A stretch of DNA of 64,000 nucleotides, from assembly GCF_002022275.1 (NCBI RefSeq), contig NZ_MSDF01000013.1, positions 141,232-205,231 on the forward strand. Direction: 5' to 3'. Under the pieces are notes generated by a model, which saw nothing but the letters and a program-made list of their open reading frames with translations, was not told the origin of the DNA and made no database searches. This DNA comes from Pseudomonas fluorescens. Lineage in GTDB: Bacteria > Pseudomonadota > Gammaproteobacteria > Pseudomonadales > Pseudomonadaceae. Both the position numbers and the translations under genes were made by a program. Positions 1 through 8,972 of this stretch are shown here, piece after piece (the first letter of the stretch is position 1; each line of letters starts with the position of its first letter).

Positions 1-1769
1 GCCGAGTGCGTGGCCGTGGCGTAGGCCTCACGCTTTTTGTCAGGCTCGCTGTCTACCTGCACTTCCAGCGCGGCTTCGCCACTGTCCTTGACCAACTGTG
101 CCAACGACACACTCACGTCACCACTGTGCAGTTGGCCGTCTTCAAAACGCACCGATTCGGCGTCCTTGAATACCGGGTAAGTCTGGCGGGCGATGGTCAG
201 CAGTTTGGCGGTCAACGCTTCGCAGGCTTGCTGCACAGCGGTGCCGACGGACGACACGGTAAACGAGCCGCCTTGCAACGGCGCGGTGGGCAATGAGGAA
301 TCGCCGAGTAGGAAAACCACGTCTTCCACCGCCACACCACTCGCCTGCGCCGCAATCTGGGTCATGACCGTGTAAGTGCCGGTGCCGATATCCGTTGTAG
401 CGCTGCTGACGGTGAGCTTGCCGTGCGCATCAATACGCGCCTTGGCGCTGGCTTTCATCTGCAAGGCCTCCCACACGCCACCCGCCATGCCCCAACCGAT
501 CAACTGGTTGCCTTCGCGCATGCTGCGCGGTTCCGGGTTGCGCTGGCTCCAGCCGAAACGCTCGGCGCCTTCGCTATAGCACTCGCGCAAGGCTTTGCTC
601 GACCAGGGTTTGTCTTCGGTCTGGTTGCGCTCGGCGTAGTTGATCAGGCGCAGTTGCACTGGGTCCATGCCCAGGGCGCAGGCCAGTTCGTCCATGGCGC
701 ATTCCAGGCCGATTACGCCCAGCGCGGCGCCGGGTGCGCGCATGTCCAACGGCGTGTACACGTCCAGCGGCACCAGCTTGTAGGTCAGTTGCACGTTGTC
801 ACACTGATAGAGCATGCCGCTCCACTCGACCACGTGCTCGCTGAAGTCTTCGAAGCGCGAGGTCTGGCCAATCGCGGTGTGCCCCAACGCCAGCAAACGC
901 CCATTGGCCGCTGCGCCCATCTGCAAACGCTGCAAAGTGCGCGGGCGGTAGCCGAAGGTGAACATTTGCTGGCGCGTCAGGGTCACCCGCACCGAACGCT
1001 TGAGCGCCAGTGATGCCATCACCGCCAGCGGCAGTTGGTACTGCGGACGCAGACCGGAGCCGAACGCGCCGCCGACAAACGCGGCAAAAATCCGCACCTG
1101 GCTTTTATCCAGGCCGAAGACTTTTTGCACATAGGCCTGGCAGTTCTGCGGGCCTTGGGTCTTGTCGTGGATATGCAGCGTGCCGTCGGGCTGATACAGC
1201 ACGGTGCTGGCGTGGGGTTCCATGGGGTTGTGGTGTTCGATGGGGGTGCTGTAGTGCGCGTCGAGGCTGACGGCGGCAGCGGTCCATTCGGCCTGAAAGT
1301 TGCCGCGTGGCTTGGGCGGCGTTTGGGGCGACGGGTGCGCCTGTTCCTGCATCGCCAGCAAGTCGGTTTCGAAGGCTTCGCTTTCGTACTCGATTTCCAC
1401 CAGTGAGCCGGCATGCCGCGCCAGTTCAAGGTTGTCGGCAATCACCAACGCCAGGGGCTGGCCGCTGTAGAGCACACGGTCGTTGTACAGCGGGCGAAAT
1501 GGCGAGCCGTCGGCCGCATCGGCGTCGGCGAAGGCGTCGTCGTAGCTGGCGAGTTTGGGCCGGTTGAGGTGGTCGAGCACCATCACCACGCCTGGCAGTG
1601 CCAGCGCCTTTGAGGCATCAATGCGTAACACGCGGCCTTTGGCGATGGTGCTGGAGACCACGCTGCCGTGCAGCAGGTCTTTGTCGGGAAACTCACCGGC
1701 ATAGCGCGCCTGGCCGGTGACCTTGAGCAGACCGTCGACCCGGTCCAATGGTTTGCCGATGGCGGTCAT
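1..1769 (-). CDS. Molybdopterin-binding large subunit of a xanthine dehydrogenase-family aldehyde oxidoreductase (3' truncated by window)
   Basis: This is the catalytic Mo-cofactor subunit of a three-part molybdenum hydroxylase, the type that oxidises aldehydes or N-heterocycles with water as oxygen donor. Reading from the ATG at 1769 gives about 589 residues with no stop before the window edge; PaoC-type subunits are about 730. The N-terminus (MTAIGKPLDRVDG) is the usual start of the fused aldehyde oxidase/xanthine dehydrogenase domain. Further on are GGAFGSGLRPQYQ and DMRAPGAALG, typical of the molybdopterin-binding domain. Its ATG overlaps the TGA of the FAD-subunit gene by four bases (1766-1769), indicating translational coupling. 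E. coli PaoC is the closest relative I recall; the substrate is unknown. The family call is firm, the PaoC assignment likely. Confidence 0.93.
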   Translation of the reverse strand, partial: MTAIGKPLDRVDGLLKVTGQARYAGEFPDKDLLHGSVVSSTIAKGRVLRIDASKALALPGVVMVLDHLNRPKLASYDDAFADADAADGSPFRPLYNDRVLYSGQPLALVIADNLELARHAGSLVEIEYESEAFETDLLAMQEQAHPSPQTPPKPRGNFQAEWTAAAVSLDAHYSTPIEHHNPMEPHASTVLYQPDGTLHIHDKTQGPQNCQAYVQKVFGLDKSQVRIFAAFVGGAFGSGLRPQYQLPLAVMASLALKRSVRVTLTRQQMFTFGYRPRTLQRLQMGAAANGRLLALGHTAIGQTSRFEDFSEHVVEWSGMLYQCDNVQLTYKLVPLDVYTPLDMRAPGAALGVIGLECAMDELACALGMDPVQLRLINYAERNQTEDKPWSSKALRECYSEGAERFGWSQRNPEPRSMREGNQLIGWGMAGGVWEALQMKASAKARIDAHGKLTVSSATTDIGTGTYTVMTQIAAQASGVAVEDVVFLLGDSSLPTAPLQGGSFTVSSVGTAVQQACEALTAKLLTIARQTYPVFKDAESVRFEDGQLHSGDVSVSLAQLVKDSGEAALEVQVDSEPDKKREAYATATHS

Positions 1770-2755
1770 GGGCGTTCTCCTGCGACAGCGGCGTCGCTCA
1801 GGGCGCGAATAATCCCGCGGCGCGCCAGCTTGATTTTGAAGCCGTTGTGTTCCAGCGGTTCGGCGTCTTGCAACAGGGCGTCGGCAGCATTGCTGAAGGT
1901 TTCACGGCTAACGCTCTGGCCGATCAGCGACGCTTCCACCGCACGGTCACGCCAGGGTTTGTGGGCCACACCGCCGAGTGCCAGGCGCGCGTCGATGATA
2001 GTGTCGCCGTCCAATTCCAGCGCGGCGGCGACGGAGACCAAGGCAAAGGCGTACGAGGCGCGGTCGCGGATTTTCAGGTAATGGCTGTGGCTGGCCAAGT
2101 GGTCAGCTGGCAACTCGATGGCGGTAATCAGCTCATCATCGGCCAGCAGGTTGTCGCGCTGCGGCGTGTCACCAGGCAACCGGTGGAAGTCGGCGAACTC
2201 GATGATTCGTGCGCCGCCGCGCCCTTCAACATGCACCCGCGCATTCAGCGCAGCCAGGGCCACGCACATGTCCGAAGGGTGGGTGGCCACGCAGTGTTCG
2301 CTGGCGCCGAGGATCGCGTGGATGCGGTTCAAGCCGGTGCGCGCCGGGCAGCCGCTGCCGGGTTCACGCTTGTTGCAGGGCACCGTGGCGTCGTAAAAGT
2401 AGTAGCAACGGGTGCGCTGCAACAGGTTGCCGCCGGTGCTGGCCATATTGCGCAACTGCGGCGAGGCCCCGGCAAGAATGGCTTGGGACAGCAGCGGGTA
2501 ACGCCTTTCGATCAGCGGGTGCCAGGCCAGGTCGGCATTGCTTACCAGAGCGCCGATCATCACGCCGCCTTGAGCGGTTTGTTCAACGCCTTGCAGCGGC
2601 AGGCCGGTGATATCGATCAAGTGCTCGGGGCGGCTGATGTTTTCTTTCATCAGGTCCAGCAAGTTGGTGCCACCGGCGATAAAGCGCGAGACGGCGCTGC
2701 TCAGGTGGACAGCTTCATGCACATCGGCCGGTTTGCTGTACTGGAAGGGGTTCAT
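1766..2755 (-). CDS. FAD-binding (and probably 4Fe-4S) subunit of a xanthine dehydrogenase-family oxidoreductase
   Basis: Middle, electron-transfer subunit of the molybdenum hydroxylase; it passes electrons between the 2Fe-2S subunit and an external acceptor through FAD. The 329-residue protein has the FAD-binding segment FIAGGTNLLDLMKE (about 25-38) and the second signature MASTGGNLLQRTRC (about 104-117). Cysteines at about 117, 127, 136 and 155 match the insertion that binds an additional 4Fe-4S cluster in E. coli PaoB, which ordinary xanthine dehydrogenase FAD subunits lack. The gene lies between the 2Fe-2S gene (four-base overlap) and the Mo-subunit gene (four-base overlap), so the three are one translationally coupled operon. 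Confidence 0.93.
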   Translation of the reverse strand: MNPFQYSKPADVHEAVHLSSAVSRFIAGGTNLLDLMKENISRPEHLIDITGLPLQGVEQTAQGGVMIGALVSNADLAWHPLIERRYPLLSQAILAGASPQLRNMASTGGNLLQRTRCYYFYDATVPCNKREPGSGCPARTGLNRIHAILGASEHCVATHPSDMCVALAALNARVHVEGRGGARIIEFADFHRLPGDTPQRDNLLADDELITAIELPADHLASHSHYLKIRDRASYAFALVSVAAALELDGDTIIDARLALGGVAHKPWRDRAVEASLIGQSVSRETFSNAADALLQDAEPLEHNGFKIKLARRGIIRALSDAAVAGERP

Positions 2756-3261
2756 TGTTCACCTCCCAACACGACGTCTTCAATGGCGTCGCGAATGTTG
2801 CTGTAGGCACCGCAACGGCACAGGTTGCCGCTCATCAGTTCCTGGATTTGCGCGCTGTCGCGTGCGCGGCCTTCATTGGCCAGACCGACGGCGGAACAGA
2901 TTTGGCCGGGGGTGCAGTAGCCGCACTGGAAGGCGTCATGCTTGATAAACGCCTGCTGCATCGGGTGCAGTACGTCGCCCTCGGCCAAGCCTTCAATAGT
3001 GGTCAGTTCGGCGCCGTCGCACATCACCGCCAGGGTCAGGCAGGCGTTCACGCGTTTGCCATCACGCAGCACGGTGCAGGCGCCGCATTGACCGTGGTCG
3101 CAGCCTTTTTTGCTGCCGACCAGATCAAGCTGTTCGCGCAACAGATCGAGCAGCGTGGTCCAGGGCAACACATCCAGTTGGCGTTCCTGGCCGTTGAGGG
3201 TCAGGCGTATCGGGTGGCTGACGAACGGTTTGGCCGCCGCGCCATTGGGAGTTGCGCTCAT
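2752..3261 (-). CDS. 2Fe-2S subunit of a xanthine dehydrogenase-family oxidoreductase
   Basis: Small iron-sulfur subunit, first gene of the operon. Two [2Fe-2S] clusters are readable: a plant-ferredoxin-type N-terminal cluster (C54, C59, C62, C74 in GCDHGQCGACT...C) and a C-terminal helical cluster (C113, C116, C148, C150 in CGYC...CRC). The ATG at 3261 is chosen over an in-frame GTG at 3267 because GAGG (3269-3272) sits five bases upstream of it; this gives 169 residues. E. coli PaoA carries a long twin-arginine leader before the ferredoxin domain. This protein has no twin-arginine or hydrophobic leader, so the complex is predicted cytoplasmic even though the core is PaoA-like. Confidence 0.93.
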   Translation of the reverse strand: MSATPNGAAAKPFVSHPIRLTLNGQERQLDVLPWTTLLDLLREQLDLVGSKKGCDHGQCGACTVLRDGKRVNACLTLAVMCDGAELTTIEGLAEGDVLHPMQQAFIKHDAFQCGYCTPGQICSAVGLANEGRARDSAQIQELMSGNLCRCGAYSNIRDAIEDVVLGGEQ

Positions 3262-3357
3262 AAACACCTCACGGGTTGGTGTACATCCGCGGCGTTCAGG
3301 AAAGTCGCCGTCTCAGGGGTACGACTTCCCGGGGTATTGAGCGTTCAAGGGGATTGA

Positions 3358-3822
3358 TCAGCGGATGTTGAGCTGGGTCGTCAATGTGTTTTGCGGGCCG
3401 TTGATGGAGGTGTTGCTGAATTCGAACCAGCCTGAGGCTTCGACATTCAGGTCAAACACATAGATGTAGCCCATCACGGTGCCTGCGCCATTGCAGGCCT
3501 GGCTGATATTGCCGACCTGGCACACCGCCGTGCGTTGCCCGTTCAGTTCTGCCCCATCAAAGCGGCCCATCGGGTTATTGCCCAGGCCAACTTCCATCAC
3601 CGAAACCCGGGTCGGGCCACGGTGAGTGCACATCTGGGTGGTGTTGACCCGTTCGGGAATGGTTTCGCTGCAACGTGCCGACTCGACCTTGAACACACGC
3701 ACCTCGCTCAAGGCCGGTGCAGCCGCGCCCCACGCCGGTGCTGCACCGAGCCACAGGCTGATACTGGCGATCAGGGCTAGACTCCACGCGTTGGCTTTTT
3801 TCATGCTGTCGATGACCTTCAA
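3358..3822 (-). CDS. Exported small protein, probably DUF4879 family
   Basis: A 154-residue secreted or periplasmic protein of unknown function. Residues 9-32 form a signal peptide ending AAPAWGAAA with likely cleavage around 31-34. The mature part is about 120 residues with four cysteines (in SARCSET, QMCTHRG, AVCQVG and QACNGAG), suggesting two disulfides. It contains the stretches RVFKVESARC and TRVSVMEVGLGN that I associate with DUF4879, known from Bacillus YolA and several pseudomonads. It is transcribed away from the purine permease and has its own short upstream region. The gene call is good; the family name rests on remembered similarity. Confidence 0.8.
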   Translation of the reverse strand: MKVIDSMKKANAWSLALIASISLWLGAAPAWGAAAPALSEVRVFKVESARCSETIPERVNTTQMCTHRGPTRVSVMEVGLGNNPMGRFDGAELNGQRTAVCQVGNISQACNGAGTVMGYIYVFDLNVEASGWFEFSNTSINGPQNTLTTQLNIR

Positions 3823-3960
3823 TTAAACGTCGGCGCAGTATGCCTCAAGCCCATGGCCTGCAAAACCAACCCCGTGCGCCACACGGCCTCGGCTGCTGGT
3901 ATGATGCGCCGCTTTTTCCGATCCTCTCTGAAACCACAGGCGCTTGGCGCAGTTTGTGCT

Positions 3961-4008
3961 TTGACTTAGAGGTCAACAAATAACGACGCAAAATAGCGTC
4001 ACAGGGAG
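3961..4008 (+). promoter_or_regulatory. Leader with two small hairpins and Shine-Dalgarno of the purine permease
   Basis: Two inverted repeats precede the permease start: TTGAC/GTCAA (3961-3965 with 3972-3976) and GACGC/GCGTC (3985-3989 with 3996-4000). A clear AGGGAG ribosome site follows at 4003-4008. The arms are only five base pairs. I see no purine riboswitch core, so this is a weakly supported structured leader. Confidence 0.3.
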
Positions 4009-4013
4009 CCGGC

Positions 4014-5309
4014 ATGCTGGAAAAGCTGTTTCAACTCAAAGCACACAATACAAACGTGCGCACCGAGATTCTCGCGGGTATCACCACGTTCCTGGCCATG
4101 GCCTACATTCTGTTCGTGAACCCGAGCATCCTCGGCGAGACCGGCATGGACAAGGGCGCGGTGTTCGTCGCGACTTGCCTGGCGGCCGCCATCGGTTCGA
4201 CCGTGATGGGCCTGATCGCCAACTACCCGATCGCCCTTGCACCGGGCATGGGCCTGAACGCCTTCTTTACCTACACCGTGGTCCTGCACATGGGCCACAC
4301 CTGGCAGGTTGCGCTGGGCGCGGTGTTCATTTCGGCGGTGCTGTTCTTCCTGCTGTCGATCTTCCGTATCCGTGAGTGGATCATCAACAGCATTCCATTG
4401 CCGCTGCGTTCGGCCATTGCTGCCGGTATCGGCCTGTTCCTGGCGCTGATCGCCCTGCACAACGCCGGCATTGTGGTCAGCAACCCGGCCACCATGGTCG
4501 GCCTGGGTGACCTGAAGCAACCGGCGCCCATCCTCGCCACCCTCGGTTTCGTGCTGATCGTTGCGCTGGAAGCCCTGGCAGTACGCGGCGCGGTGCTGAT
4601 CGGCATCCTGGCAGTGACCATTGTTTCCATCGCGCTGGGTTTCACCCCGTTCGGTGGCGTGACCTCGATGCCTCCGTCGCTGGCACCGACTTTCCTGCAG
4701 CTGGATATCAAAGGCGCGCTGGATATCGGCCTGGTCAGCGTGATTTTCGCCTTCCTGTTCGTCGACCTGTTCGACAACTCCGGCACCCTGATCGGCGTCG
4801 CCAAGCGCGCCGGCCTGATGGGCAAAGACGGCCACATGCCGAAAATGGGCCGTGCGCTGATCGCCGACAGCACCGCCGCCATGGCCGGCTCGCTGCTGGG
4901 CACCTCGACCACTACCAGCTACATCGAATCCGCTGCGGGCGTAAGCGCCGGTGGCCGTACCGGTTTGACTGCGATCGTGGTCGCGATCCTGTTCCTGCTG
5001 GCGCTGTTCTTCTCGCCACTGGCCGCCAGCGTTCCTGCCTTCGCGACTGCGCCAGCCTTGCTGTTTGTCGCCGTACTGATGACGTCCGGCCTGGCCGAAA
5101 TCGACTGGGATGACATTACTGTTGCAGCGCCGGTGGTGATCACCGCCCTGGCGATGCCTTTCACTTACTCCATCGCCAACGGCATCGCCTTCGGTTTCAT
5201 CGCCTGGACCGCCATCAAGCTGCTTTCGGGCCGCTACCGTGAGCTGAACCCGGCACTGGTGATCCTGTCGATTCTGTTTGTGATCAAGCTGGGCTGGTTC
5301 AACGCATGA
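4014..5309 (+). CDS. NCS2-family purine permease (AzgA/GhxP/AdeQ-like)
   Basis: Inner-membrane proton-coupled importer of nucleobases, most likely adenine, guanine or hypoxanthine. The 431-residue length and 12-14 hydrophobic segments are normal for the AzgA-type branch of NCS2. Diagnostic pieces are [20 protein letters not shown] at the N-terminus, [15 protein letters not shown] in the third membrane region and the motif [18 protein letters not shown] near residue 250, which carries a conserved acidic residue of the substrate site. A good AGGGAG ribosome site sits at 4003-4008. Its TGA overlaps the trmA ATG by four bases, so both are probably made from one mRNA. The exact base specificity cannot be read. 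Confidence 0.93.
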   Translation: MLEKLFQLKAHNTNVRTEILAGITTFLAMAYILFVNPSILGETGMDKGAVFVATCLAAAIGSTVMGLIANYPIALAPGMGLNAFFTYTVVLHMGHTWQVALGAVFISAVLFFLLSIFRIREWIINSIPLPLRSAIAAGIGLFLALIALHNAGIVVSNPATMVGLGDLKQPAPILATLGFVLIVALEALAVRGAVLIGILAVTIVSIALGFTPFGGVTSMPPSLAPTFLQLDIKGALDIGLVSVIFAFLFVDLFDNSGTLIGVAKRAGLMGKDGHMPKMGRALIADSTAAMAGSLLGTSTTTSYIESAAGVSAGGRTGLTAIVVAILFLLALFFSPLAASVPAFATAPALLFVAVLMTSGLAEIDWDDITVAAPVVITALAMPFTYSIANGIAFGFIAWTAIKLLSGRYRELNPALVILSILFVIKLGWFNA

Positions 5310-6385
5310 CTTTTGACGCCGCACGCTACACCGCTCAACTGCAAGACAAGGTCACGCGCTTGCGTGACCTGTTGGCACCGTTCGACGCGCCAGAGCCGCA
5401 AGTCTTCGACTCGCCGCTGCAGCATTTCCGCCTGCGCGCGGAGTTCCGCTTGTGGCGCGAAGGCGGTGAGCGCCACTACGCGATGTTCTCCCAGGACGAC
5501 AAGCGCACGCCGATCCTGATCGAAGAGTTCCCGATTGCCGGCCTGCGCATCAACCAATTGATGCCGCAACTCAAAGCCGCCTGGCAAGCCAGCGCCGCCC
5601 TGAGCCACAAGCTGTTTCAGGTGGAGTTCCTCACCACCCTGGCCGGCGACGCGATGATCACCCTGTGCTATCACCGCCCGCTGGACGAGCACTGGCACAC
5701 CGCCGCGAACCAACTCGCTGCCGACTTGAATGTGAGCATCATCGGCCGCTCCAAAGGCAAGCGTGATGTGATCGGCCAGGATTACGTGGTGGAAAAACTC
5801 GACGTCGGCGGGCGCACCTTTAGCTACCGTCAACCCGAAGGCGCGTTCACCCAGCCTAACGGCACGGTGAATCAGAAGATGCTCAACTGGGCGTACGAAG
5901 CTCTGGGCGATCGCCCGGATGATTTGCTGGAGCTGTATTGCGGCAACGGCAACTTCACCCTGCCGTTGGCGACCCGTGTTCGTAAAGTGCTGGCGACTGA
6001 AATCAGCAAGACGTCAGTCAACGCAGCCCTGAGCAACCTCGATGAAAACGCGGTGGGTAACGTCACTTTGGTGCGTTTGTCTGCCGAAGAACTCACCGAG
6101 GCGCTGAACGAAGTTCGCCCGTTCCGTCGCTTGCATGGCATCGACCTGAAAAGCTACGAATTCGGTAGCGTGTTCGTCGACCCGCCGCGCGCCGGCATGG
6201 ACCCGGACACCTGCGAACTGACTCGGCGCTTTGACAACATCCTCTACATCTCCTGCAACCCGGAGACGTTGGCGGCGAACATCGCGCAATTGCATGACAC
6301 GCACCAGATTACTCAGTGTGCAATGTTTGACCAGTTCCCGTGGACGCACCATATGGAATCCGGGGTGTTGCTGACACGTCGTTAA
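5306..6385 (+). CDS. trmA: tRNA (uracil-5-)-methyltransferase TrmA
   Basis: Makes ribothymidine-54 in the T-loop of tRNAs using S-adenosylmethionine. The 359-residue length is that of TrmA. The SAM-binding signature [16 protein letters not shown] lies at about 204-219. Motif DPPRAGMDP follows and the catalytic nucleophile is Cys317 in [11 protein letters not shown]. Unlike RlmD, no N-terminal TRAM domain or 4Fe-4S cysteines are present, which supports TrmA. Its start overlaps the permease stop (ATGA, 5306-5309). At the 3' end it converges on the DUF2442 gene with a four-base overlap. Confidence 0.96.
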   Translation: MTFDAARYTAQLQDKVTRLRDLLAPFDAPEPQVFDSPLQHFRLRAEFRLWREGGERHYAMFSQDDKRTPILIEEFPIAGLRINQLMPQLKAAWQASAALSHKLFQVEFLTTLAGDAMITLCYHRPLDEHWHTAANQLAADLNVSIIGRSKGKRDVIGQDYVVEKLDVGGRTFSYRQPEGAFTQPNGTVNQKMLNWAYEALGDRPDDLLELYCGNGNFTLPLATRVRKVLATEISKTSVNAALSNLDENAVGNVTLVRLSAEELTEALNEVRPFRRLHGIDLKSYEFGSVFVDPPRAGMDPDTCELTRRFDNILYISCNPETLAANIAQLHDTHQITQCAMFDQFPWTHHMESGVLLTRR

Positions 6386-6831
6386 TCTTCCTCAGGTACT
6401 TTGCGCGGCCGCCCGCCCTTCTTGCCATTGGCTCGGGCGGCGGCGGTTTTGGCGGCGCTGCTTTTGCGACCGTTGCGCGAGGCGACCACGCTGACGGCCA
6501 GGTCCATCAGGGGCTTGCTCGTAGCGATCAATCCCGTGATCGAAACATCCAGATCCTGGGCCTCACAGCACAACGCCTTGCCGCCGAAACCGACCTCCAA
6601 CTGCTGAAAGTCCTGCAAGGAAAACCCTTCGAACTCGGGCAGACCTGCCACGGGCAACATGACGCGGCTGCCGTCGCTGAAACCAATGGACAGACAGTTG
6701 TCTTCATAACGCACGTCACTGGCGTTGGCGTACAAACGCTTCAACTTACGCCCGCGGGCTATTGCCTTATCGATATCCGCCGCTGTGAGAGGGACATCGG
6801 GATAGACTTTGGCTTTTACGATTTTTCTCAT
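6382..6831 (-). CDS. DUF2442 domain protein with basic GRPRK tail, possible antitoxin partner
   Basis: A 149-residue protein. Its N-terminal about 80 residues carry the DUF2442 pattern: sequence around the GFSDG turn, then a lipophilic strand. A charged linker leads to an Ala/Lys/Gly-rich tail ending [15 protein letters not shown]; the GRPRK core resembles an AT-hook, so DNA binding is plausible. The gene is translationally coupled to the upstream DUF4160 gene (ATGA at 6828-6831). DUF2442/DUF4160 neighbours are common and are often listed as toxin-antitoxin-like, but I know of no firm activity. It converges on and overlaps trmA by four bases. Confidence 0.82.
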   Translation of the reverse strand: MRKIVKAKVYPDVPLTAADIDKAIARGRKLKRLYANASDVRYEDNCLSIGFSDGSRVMLPVAGLPEFEGFSLQDFQQLEVGFGGKALCCEAQDLDVSITGLIATSKPLMDLAVSVVASRNGRKSSAAKTAAARANGKKGGRPRKVPEED

Positions 6832-7256
6832 AAATCAATCTCCACGTAACCTGGCGCTCGGACCAGAGTCAATATTGTTCGCTGCGCAACCGCATCGTGG
6901 CGGGCTTTTGCAATCACATAGATACCGGGCCGAATGACCAAGCCCGGCACCACCTCATCAGCGTCCCAATCCCAGGAGTGGTTCTCCAGACAGACCGTGT
7001 GCAGCTTCTCCCACCAGATCCTTCTTGCCCGAGCCAAGTAATGCGGTTGCATCAACGCTTGGCGCAGTCCCTTTAGAACCGACTCTGGTGGGCGCCTCCG
7101 TTCTGGATCCACATCCCACAACTCCACTCGCCCATTCAGAAAGCTGAAACGAAAGCGCGCATCCCATTCCTTGCCCCTTACATGTACGTGGGGCGGGCAG
7201 TGCTCATCCCTGAGAAGCACTGAAATCACATATCCGTTGTAAGCGCCTACTTTCAT
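6828..7256 (-). CDS. DUF4160 domain protein, upstream partner of DUF2442 gene
   Basis: A 142-residue protein of unknown function. The DUF4160 hallmark is near the N-terminus: a short beta start, then RDEHCPPHVHVRGKE, with closely spaced histidines and a Pro-Pro. The second half (about 85-142, beginning RIWWEKLHTV) is longer than in minimal DUF4160 proteins and is of unknown role. Translation begins at the ATG at 7256, and its stop overlaps the DUF2442 start, so the two are made together. The gene is divergent from aroQ across 287 bases. Possible toxin component; this is inference from gene arrangement. Confidence 0.8.
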   Translation of the reverse strand: MKVGAYNGYVISVLLRDEHCPPHVHVRGKEWDARFRFSFLNGRVELWDVDPERRRPPESVLKGLRQALMQPHYLARARRIWWEKLHTVCLENHSWDWDADEVVPGLVIRPGIYVIAKARHDAVAQRTILTLVRAPGYVEIDL

Positions 7257-7434
7257 CGTAACCCATCCGTTAGGTTAGTTTGTTTCAGGTAACAATTTTG
7301 CTTCTGCCACCTGACCACCAGTGCCGTCATCCGGCCGTTGCTTCAGAGGTTAGTAACCGCACGACAACCGTCGAATCCGGTCTTGTAACCACCCATGGCT
7401 GTAGTGATGAAATCCCCGCGTTCGCTCATTCAAA

Positions 7435-7449
7435 GTTCGGTAATCGAAC
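7435..7449. promoter_or_regulatory. Candidate PcaR-like operator upstream of aroQ
   Basis: GTTCGGTAATCGAAC is an exact inverted repeat (GTTCG, five-base spacer, CGAAC). It differs at two of 15 positions from GTTCGATAATCGCAC, the site I recall for the IclR-type activator PcaR of P. putida. It lies 94 bases before the aroQ start, in the region shared with the divergent DUF4160 gene. The element at 11707-11721 is the related site in the other control region of the island. Confidence 0.5.
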
Positions 7450-7543
7450 ACATCCCGTCACAACGCGCCCGGCTCGATTGACCAAAGTAACCATTCAGTA
7501 CATTTTATCTCCACAACTAACAATAATCGTGGAGATACGCCTA

Positions 7544-7984
7544 ATGCCGCCCATCGTGCTGGTGCTCAACGGCCCCAACCTCAACCTGCTCGGCACCCGC
7601 GAGCCTGCCACTTACGGTCATGAAACCCTGGCCGACGTCGCCGCCCTGTGTGGCCGCAGCGCGGAAAAACTCGGCCTGAGAATCGAATTTCGCCAGACCA
7701 ACCACGAAGGCGAACTCCTCGACTGGATCCACGGCGCCCGTGCGCGTTGCGCCGGTATCGTGATCAACCCGGCGGCCTGGACCCACACTTCCGTGGCGAT
7801 TCGCGATGCGCTGGTGGCCAGTGAGGTGCCGGTGATCGAAGTGCATTTATCCAACGTGCATGCGCGCGAGGCGTTTCGGCATCACTCGTTTGTGTCGCCC
7901 ATAGCCAAAGCGGTACTCGCTGGGTTTGGCAGCCATGGCTACCACCTGGCCCTGGAACATTTCAGCCATACGTTAAAGGGATGA
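7544..7984 (+). CDS. aroQ: Type II 3-dehydroquinate dehydratase
   Basis: Interconverts 3-dehydroquinate and 3-dehydroshikimate. The 146-residue length is that of type II dehydroquinases, which form dodecamers. Signatures are [20 protein letters not shown] at the N-terminus (active-site Arg in the flexible loop), [17 protein letters not shown] in the centre and [19 protein letters not shown]. The canonical central motif reads NPGAYTHTS, so AAW is a variant that suggests a paralog. The frame is open back to 7280, but the ATG at 7544 is chosen because GGAG lies just upstream and homology starts there. It overlaps the dehydrogenase gene region, and the island context points to a catabolic role in quinate breakdown rather than aromatic biosynthesis. 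Confidence 0.95.
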   Translation: MPPIVLVLNGPNLNLLGTREPATYGHETLADVAALCGRSAEKLGLRIEFRQTNHEGELLDWIHGARARCAGIVINPAAWTHTSVAIRDALVASEVPVIEVHLSNVHAREAFRHHSFVSPIAKAVLAGFGSHGYHLALEHFSHTLKG

Positions 7985-7989
7985 GCCCG

Positions 7990-8838
7990 ATGAAACCGCG
8001 CATCCTCGCCGGCCTGATTGGCTCCGGAATCCAGGCCTCCCGCACCCCGGCCCTGCATGAGAGGGAAGGTGACGCCCAAGGCATGCGTTACCTGTATCAG
8101 TTGATTGACCTGGAGCCGCTTCGGCTGAACATCAACGCCCTGCCTGACCTGCTGGACGCCGCCGAGCTGATGCACTTCACCGGGCTGAACATTACTTACC
8201 CGTGCAAGCAGGCAATTCTGCCGTTGCTCGATGAATTGTCCGACGAGGCCCGAGGCATTGGTGCGGTGAATACCGTGGTGTTCAAGGACGGTAAACGTAT
8301 TGGCCACAACACCGATTGCCTGGGGTTTGCCGAGGGTTTCCGTCGCAACCTGAGCGATGCTGCCCGCCAACGCGTGGTGCAGATGGGCGCCGGGGGCGCG
8401 GGCGCAGCGGTAGCCCATGCGTTGCTGGCCGAGGGTGTGCAGCACTTGAGTATTTTCGACGTCGATGTCGCCCGTGCCCGCGACCTTGTGGATAACCTCG
8501 CTCAACGCTTCGGCCCAGGTCGCGCCCAGGTTGGCAACCACCTGGAAAACGCCATGGCCGAGGCCGATGGCTTGGTGAACACCACGCCGATGGGCATGGC
8601 CAAGCTGCCGGGCACGCCAGTGCCGCCGGCCTTGTTGCGCGCTGAATTATGGGTCGCGGAGATTGTGTATTTTCCGCTGGAAACCGAGCTGCTGCGTGAT
8701 GCCCGGGCGTTGGGGTGTCGCACGCTGGATGGCGGGAATATGGCAGTGTTTCAGGCGGTGAAGGCGTTTGAGTTGTTCAGTGGTGAGGTGCCGGATGCGG
8801 ACAGGATGCTGGCGCACTTTCAGAGCATGAACATCTGA
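7990..8838 (+). CDS. Quinate/shikimate dehydrogenase (QsuD/YdiB-type AroE paralog)
   Basis: NAD(P)-dependent oxidation of quinate or shikimate to the 3-dehydro acids. The N-terminal motif GLIGSGIQASRTPALHE has SRTP in place of the SxSP of biosynthetic AroE; this matches the Corynebacterium quinate/shikimate dehydrogenase group. NITYPCK carries the catalytic Lys, followed by NTDCLGFAEGF, the Rossmann loop GAGGAGAAVAHAL and NTTPMGM. I start at 7990, nine bases after AAAGGG (7975-7980); an ATG at 7981 would overlap the aroQ stop but leaves no room for a ribosome site. It directly follows aroQ in an operon. Which acid it prefers is not readable. Confidence 0.88.
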   Translation: MKPRILAGLIGSGIQASRTPALHEREGDAQGMRYLYQLIDLEPLRLNINALPDLLDAAELMHFTGLNITYPCKQAILPLLDELSDEARGIGAVNTVVFKDGKRIGHNTDCLGFAEGFRRNLSDAARQRVVQMGAGGAGAAVAHALLAEGVQHLSIFDVDVARARDLVDNLAQRFGPGRAQVGNHLENAMAEADGLVNTTPMGMAKLPGTPVPPALLRAELWVAEIVYFPLETELLRDARALGCRTLDGGNMAVFQAVKAFELFSGEVPDADRMLAHFQSMNI

Positions 8839-8859
8839 CTAGGTAAACAAAAATCCAAA

Positions 8860-8948
8860 TGTGGGAGCGGGCTTGCTCGCGAATGCGGTGCGTCATTCAC
8901 TGCAATGCTGACTGATCCACCGCATTCGCGAGCAAGCCCGCTCCCACA
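8860..8948. repeat. REP pair, GCGGGCTTGCTCGCGA type
   Basis: Imperfect long inverted repeat: TGTGGGAGCGGGCTTGCTCG at the left and its complement ending CCCGCTCCCACA at the right, separated by about 35 bases. It sits between the convergent dehydrogenase and tetR genes and could also act as a bidirectional transcription end. Confidence 0.88.
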
Positions 8949-8972
8949 TTGATTGCATTTCAGCCTGAGTGA

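Noticed and set aside
3840..4013. Guanine/adenine riboswitch before the purine permease
   Set aside because: The three-way junction core sequences of the purine riboswitch are not present; only two short hairpins are seen.
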